Shown piece by piece: positions 60,169 to 64,000 of a stretch of 64,000 nt of DNA. The DNA comes from Nipponacmea schrenckii (Eukaryota; Mollusca; Gastropoda; Lottiidae), in the NCBI GenBank assembly GCA_030562195.1, contig CM060200.1, positions 39,901,084-39,965,083 on the forward strand. Direction: 5' to 3'. Within the stretch, counting starts at the first letter, position 1; every line of letters starts with the position of its first letter. The position numbers were made by a program, and so were the translations under genes. The notes below the pieces were generated by a model, which ran no database searches, was not told the origin of the DNA, and saw nothing but the letters and a program-made list of their open reading frames with translations.

Positions 60169-61446
60169 TTTTTACTGAACTCGTCGGTAAAACGAGGAAT
60201 CGGTCGGTAAAAAGGGGGTCATTGATGGAACCGTCGGTAAAACCTGGAATCGAGCGATTAATTAACCTAAAAAGTCAAAATATTGTGTTGGTTATGATCG
60301 GTCGATAAAAAAAGGGAAGGTGGGACTGTCTGTAAAACCAATTAACCTAAAAAGTAAAAACCTTGTGTTGGTTATGATGTTATCAGTAAACTGTCAACAT
60401 TAAAAGTATTTTTTTTTACTGAAACTACCGAAATCGGTCGGTATAAGTTGGTTATGACTGGAGTCTTCGGTAAAACCGATTGGTTAACCGATACCCTTGT
60501 TATTGGTAAGCTGTTCGTTATTTGAATTTGTCGGTAAAACACGGAATTGGCCGATAGAAGAAGGTCATAGATGGAGCCGTCAGTAAAACCGATTTGTTAA
60601 CCGAAAGAGTGAAAACCTTGTGTCTGTTAAGATGTTATCGTGATTTTTACTAAACTTGTCGGTAAAACGCGGAATCGGTCGATAATAGACGATCATGGAT
60701 GGGAAATGGAGCCTTCGGTAAAACCGATTGGCTGACCGAAAGTGTGGAAACCTTGTGTCAGTTATGATGTTATCGGAAAACTGTTCGTCTACATAAAAAG
60801 TGATTTTTACTGAACTTGTCGGTAAAACGCAGAATAGGTCGAAAAAGGCCATATAAAATATATGGTTGTCCGACGAAAATTGATAATTTTGACCGGTGGA
60901 AACGACTTCCAAAATCGCGTCAGATGTATTCTCCGGGCTTCCTAGTTTGTAAAATTTTCCAAACCCCCCGCCATGTCGGTATAACGCAGAATAGGTCGAA
61001 AAAGGACATAGAAAACATATGTTTTTCCGATGAAAATTGATGATTTGGACCAGTGGAAAAGACTTCCAAAATCGCGTTAGATGTATTCTCCGGGGTTTCC
61101 TAGTATGTAAAATTTTCCGGGGAAGGACCCTCGAACCCCCGCCACTGCAAGGGCCAAAGACAAAGGCCTTTGGTCTGCAGGACTTGCCTTGGAAAAATCA
61201 TCTTTCAGTCCCCCCTCTCAAGCATATTCTAGATACACCCCTGATTGATATGGTTTTCAAAGGTTTAGGAATTGCTATAACGATGGATTTCGTTCGTGTA
61301 TAATGTATATACTTAAAAGTGCTAGTAAGTTATTTTTGCCCACGGAAGAACACGTGTTCGTCGGTAAAACTTAGACGTTACACGTGTTCGTTGGTAAAAC
61401 TTAGACGTTACACCCCCCCAGTCAAAATGGTCACGCTACGCCTCTG
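60169..61446. mobile_element. ~1.28-kb insertion of repeat-rich DNA within the array
   Basis: Composed of ~130-bp degenerate repeats (60175-60850: GTCGGTAAAACGCGGAATCG, TCGGTAAAACCGATTGG, CTTGTGTCAGTTATGATGTT) and a 157-bp duplication (~60818-60974 and ~60975-61131: AGAATAGGTCGAAAAAGG, GACTTCCAAAATCGCGT, ATGTATTCTCCGGG). A transposon-end-like TCTAGATACACCCCTG lies at 61229-61244, and GTCACGCTACGCCTCTG at the right edge. No transposase ORF; the 88- and 110-codon ORFs follow the repeats. Confidence 0.7.
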
Positions 61447-61710
61447 TCTATATCACTCTACAATTGACAAGAACAGTCTGAATATCACACAGTGTAAAAC
61501 TCTGAGTAACAACATGTCTTAAATTCTGTTTTAATATTTCTATATCACTCTACAGTTGACTAGAACAGTCTGAATATCACACAGTGTAAAACTCTGAGTT
61601 ACAACATGTTTTAAATTCTGTTTTAATATTTCTATATCACTCTACAATTGACTAGAACAGTCTAAATATCATACAGTGTAAAACTCTGAGTTACAACATG
61701 TTTTAAGATA
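61447..61710. repeat. ~98-bp tandem repeat, right part
   Basis: About 2.5 units of the same repeat as 59740-60168, resuming at TCTATATCACTCTACAATTG. Confidence 0.9.
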
Positions 61711-62684
61711 TTAATCCAGAATTGAGTCATATTTATTGATAGTGAACAAGTTGGGAAAGAAAGGGTGTGATCCAGTGGGAATAAGAATAAAACTAGATTT
61801 GATCTTTTGTGAATAATTTTACCTTAGATTCGTAACATTGACTCGATAAAAAAGAAGATTAATCAGTGCCTTTGACTGTAAGAACGAAACTTAAATATTC
61901 AAACAGGACAGCTATCTCGTATCAACTGGCATCCGAATATTCAATATTATGAATTTAAGATCTTTTAAAAAATAAAAATTACAGTTTGGGTATTTCTATA
62001 GTCTTGTTTGAATATTAATTATATTTAGGTCATCTATATATTGCTTAGTTTGATTATAATTATATATTTTGGTACATTTGGTTTAAAAAAGATTTCTGGG
62101 GGTAGGGGGCCTTAAGGGATGGGGGAAGTGGACTTTGTTTAATAAATCCTATAATAGTTGATCCATTGCATTTTATTCTCTCTATAGAAAACCAAAAAAC
62201 TATTAAGCAGCAGTCTTGTAAATAAGTTATGTTTGTGATTGCCTTTGAAAGATTTTTGTTTCATAAGACTGCATGTTTCACTGAAGAAAGAAATTTTAAT
62301 GAAAAAGACAAATGCAGCTAAAGGAATCACAAAAAACATCAGGAGCAGATTGGCTGAGGTAGAATTGATTTCAGCAATCAAAATGGAGTGTTTTTGTGAA
62401 GCGGGTTTTCTTGAAATAGAAAGAAATTTGTCATTGCCTTAATTTGATATGTTAGTAAAAAACTGAAAAATACTCTAAAAAAATGTAGGTCATGAAAAAA
62501 CACGGAAAGTTCACAATAATGAGGGTACTATTGAAATAAAAAGTTATTTTTTTTTCTTGGCTTGGTTTTAATGAAGATTTTCCTTGTTTTTTTAAATGAA
62601 ATTTTATTGGCAAAACTAATATGGCTTGTTATGACTGTCGTAACTTGAAGCAACTTTAGACTCGTTAGAATTATGTGTCTTTAT
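61711..62684. other. No feature recognised
   Basis: About 1 kb; opposing ORFs at 62139-62381 (minus) and 62239-62442 (plus) overlap and lack splice or family support. Confidence 0.4.
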
Positions 62685-63655
62685 AACAGTAGAATATAAA
62701 ACTTCATTTCATTTCATTAGTCCAATAAGTTACAGAACAGTAGGATATAAACTCTATTTCATTTCATTAGTCCAATAAGATACAGAACAGTAGGATATAA
62801 AACTCTATTTCATTTCATTAGTCCAATAAGATACAGAACAGTAGAATATAAAACTTCATTTCATTAGTTCAATAAGATACAGAACAGTAGGATATAAAAC
62901 TATTTCATTTCATTAGTCCAATAAGATACAGAACAGTAGTATATAACACTCTATTTCATTTCATTAGTCCAATAAGATACAGAACAGTAGTATATAAAAC
63001 TCCATTTCATTTCATTAGTCCAATAAGATACAGAACAGTAGGATATAAAACTCATTTCATTTCATTAGTCCAATAAGATACAGAACAGTAGGATATAAAA
63101 CTATTTCATTTCATTAGTCCAATAAGATACAGAACAGTAGGATATAAAACTTCATTTCATTAGTACAATAAGATACAGAACAGTGGAATATAAAACTACA
63201 TTTCATTTCATTAGTTCAATAAGATACAGAACAGTAGGATATAAAACTTCATTTCATTTCATTAGTCCAATAAGATACAGACCAGTAGGATATAAAACTT
63301 CATTTCATTTCGTTAGTTCAATAAGATACAGAACAGTAGGATATAAAACTACATTTCATTAGTACAATAAGATACAGAACACTAGGATATAAAACTATAT
63401 TTCATTAGTACAATAAGATATAGAACAGTAGGATATAAAACTACATTTCATTAGTTCAATAAGATACAGAACAGTAGGATATAAAACTACATTTCATTAG
63501 TTCAATAAGATACAGAACAGTAGGATATAAAACTACATTTCATTAGTCAATAAGATACAGAACAGTGAGATATAAAACTACATTTCATTAGTCCAATAAG
63601 GTACAGACCAGTAGGATATAAAACTTCATTTCATTAGTTCAATAAGATACATATA
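62685..63655. repeat. ~43-51-bp minisatellite derived from foldback family B tip
   Basis: About 20 units of GTCCAATAAGATACAGAACA, GTAGGATATAAAACTCCATT and one or two TCATT. This is the reverse complement of the terminal ~50 bp of the element at 33551-33830 (AATGGAGTTTAACGTCCTAC ... TTATGGGCTAA). Confidence 0.93.
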
Positions 63656-64000
63656 AAACTCATTTCAGTATGCTATACAATATAAACTGATGAGGACAAT
63701 GAAAATTGTGAAACATTGTGTACAATAAAACTTAGTAGCTTACAATATAAACTGATGATGACAATGTAAATTGTTGAAACATTGTGTACAACAAAACTCG
63801 GGAATTATATACAATATGAGCTGATGATGACAATGTAAATTGTAGAAACATTGTATACAATAAAACTCAGGAGTAGTATACCATATAAACTGATGATGAC
63901 AATGTAAATTGTTGAAACATTGTGTAAAATAAAACTCAGGAGTAGTATACTATATAAACTGATGATGATGACAATGTAAATTGTTGGAAAGTTGTGTACA
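63656..64000. repeat. ~70-bp tandem repeat, runs off the window
   Basis: About 4.5 units of AACTGATGATGACAATGTAA, ATTGTTGAAACATTGTGTAC, AATAAAACTCAGGAGTAGTA. It starts directly where the previous array ends. Confidence 0.92.

Noticed and set aside
61229..61244. Transposon terminal inverted repeat, complete element
   Set aside because: Only one end-like word is visible; no matching opposite end was found, so no element is delimited on this basis.

Overview
The window looks like animal nuclear DNA, AT-rich, with spliced genes, GT-AG introns and many lineage-specific repeats. Single-copy animal genes (ERMP1-like, ZRANB2, LRRC42, IFT25/HSPB11) and the style of dispersed foldback repeats suggest a lophotrochozoan, most likely a mollusc. 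The taxon is an inference. There are no bacterial operons, CRISPR arrays or rRNA genes. I did not recognise any tRNA gene.

Layout. 1-11 kb is a compact block of housekeeping genes in two head-to-head pairs: ERMP1-like (minus, partial) with ZRANB2 (plus), then LRRC42 (minus) with HSPB11/IFT25 (plus). Intergenic spaces are about 230 and 380 bp. 12-16 kb holds a 1.7 kb foldback element and other repeats. 16-18 kb holds two exons of a UTP3/SAS10-like gene, cut off by a 34-bp minisatellite. 17.9-23 kb holds a nine-exon gene for a 328-residue secreted, cysteine-rich, probably GPI-anchored glycoprotein of no family I recognise. 23.3-26.3 kb holds two tandem copies of a ~1.09 kb poly(A)-ended element and further tandem repeats. 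26.8-47.2 kb (between two 500-N gaps) is mostly repeats, with a few candidate exons: a signal-peptide exon, a HEPN-domain exon and two possible terminal exons. 47.7-64 kb is almost wholly repeats: a 3.1 kb array of a 51-bp unit, a 1.5 kb polypurine array, palindromic 115-bp repeats, and several smaller arrays.

Two facts dominate. First, tandem arrays (units of 14 to ~160 bp) occupy roughly 17-18 kb of the ~63 kb of called sequence. Several arrays are visibly built from the tips of dispersed foldback elements. Most long ORFs outside the named genes are artefacts of stop-free repeat units whose length is a multiple of three (30, 51, 54 bp).

Second, 26829-28957 is the inverted copy of 47715-~52147, and the match ends exactly on the first base after the second gap. 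The simplest reading is that the contig 26829-47214 is placed backwards and really overlaps the next contig. Gene order and strand in 26.8-47.2 kb should therefore be treated as provisional.

The conserved genes have unrelated jobs: ER proteolysis, splicing regulation, a leucine-rich-repeat protein and intraflagellar transport. They do not form a pathway; the shared promoters are the only visible functional link.
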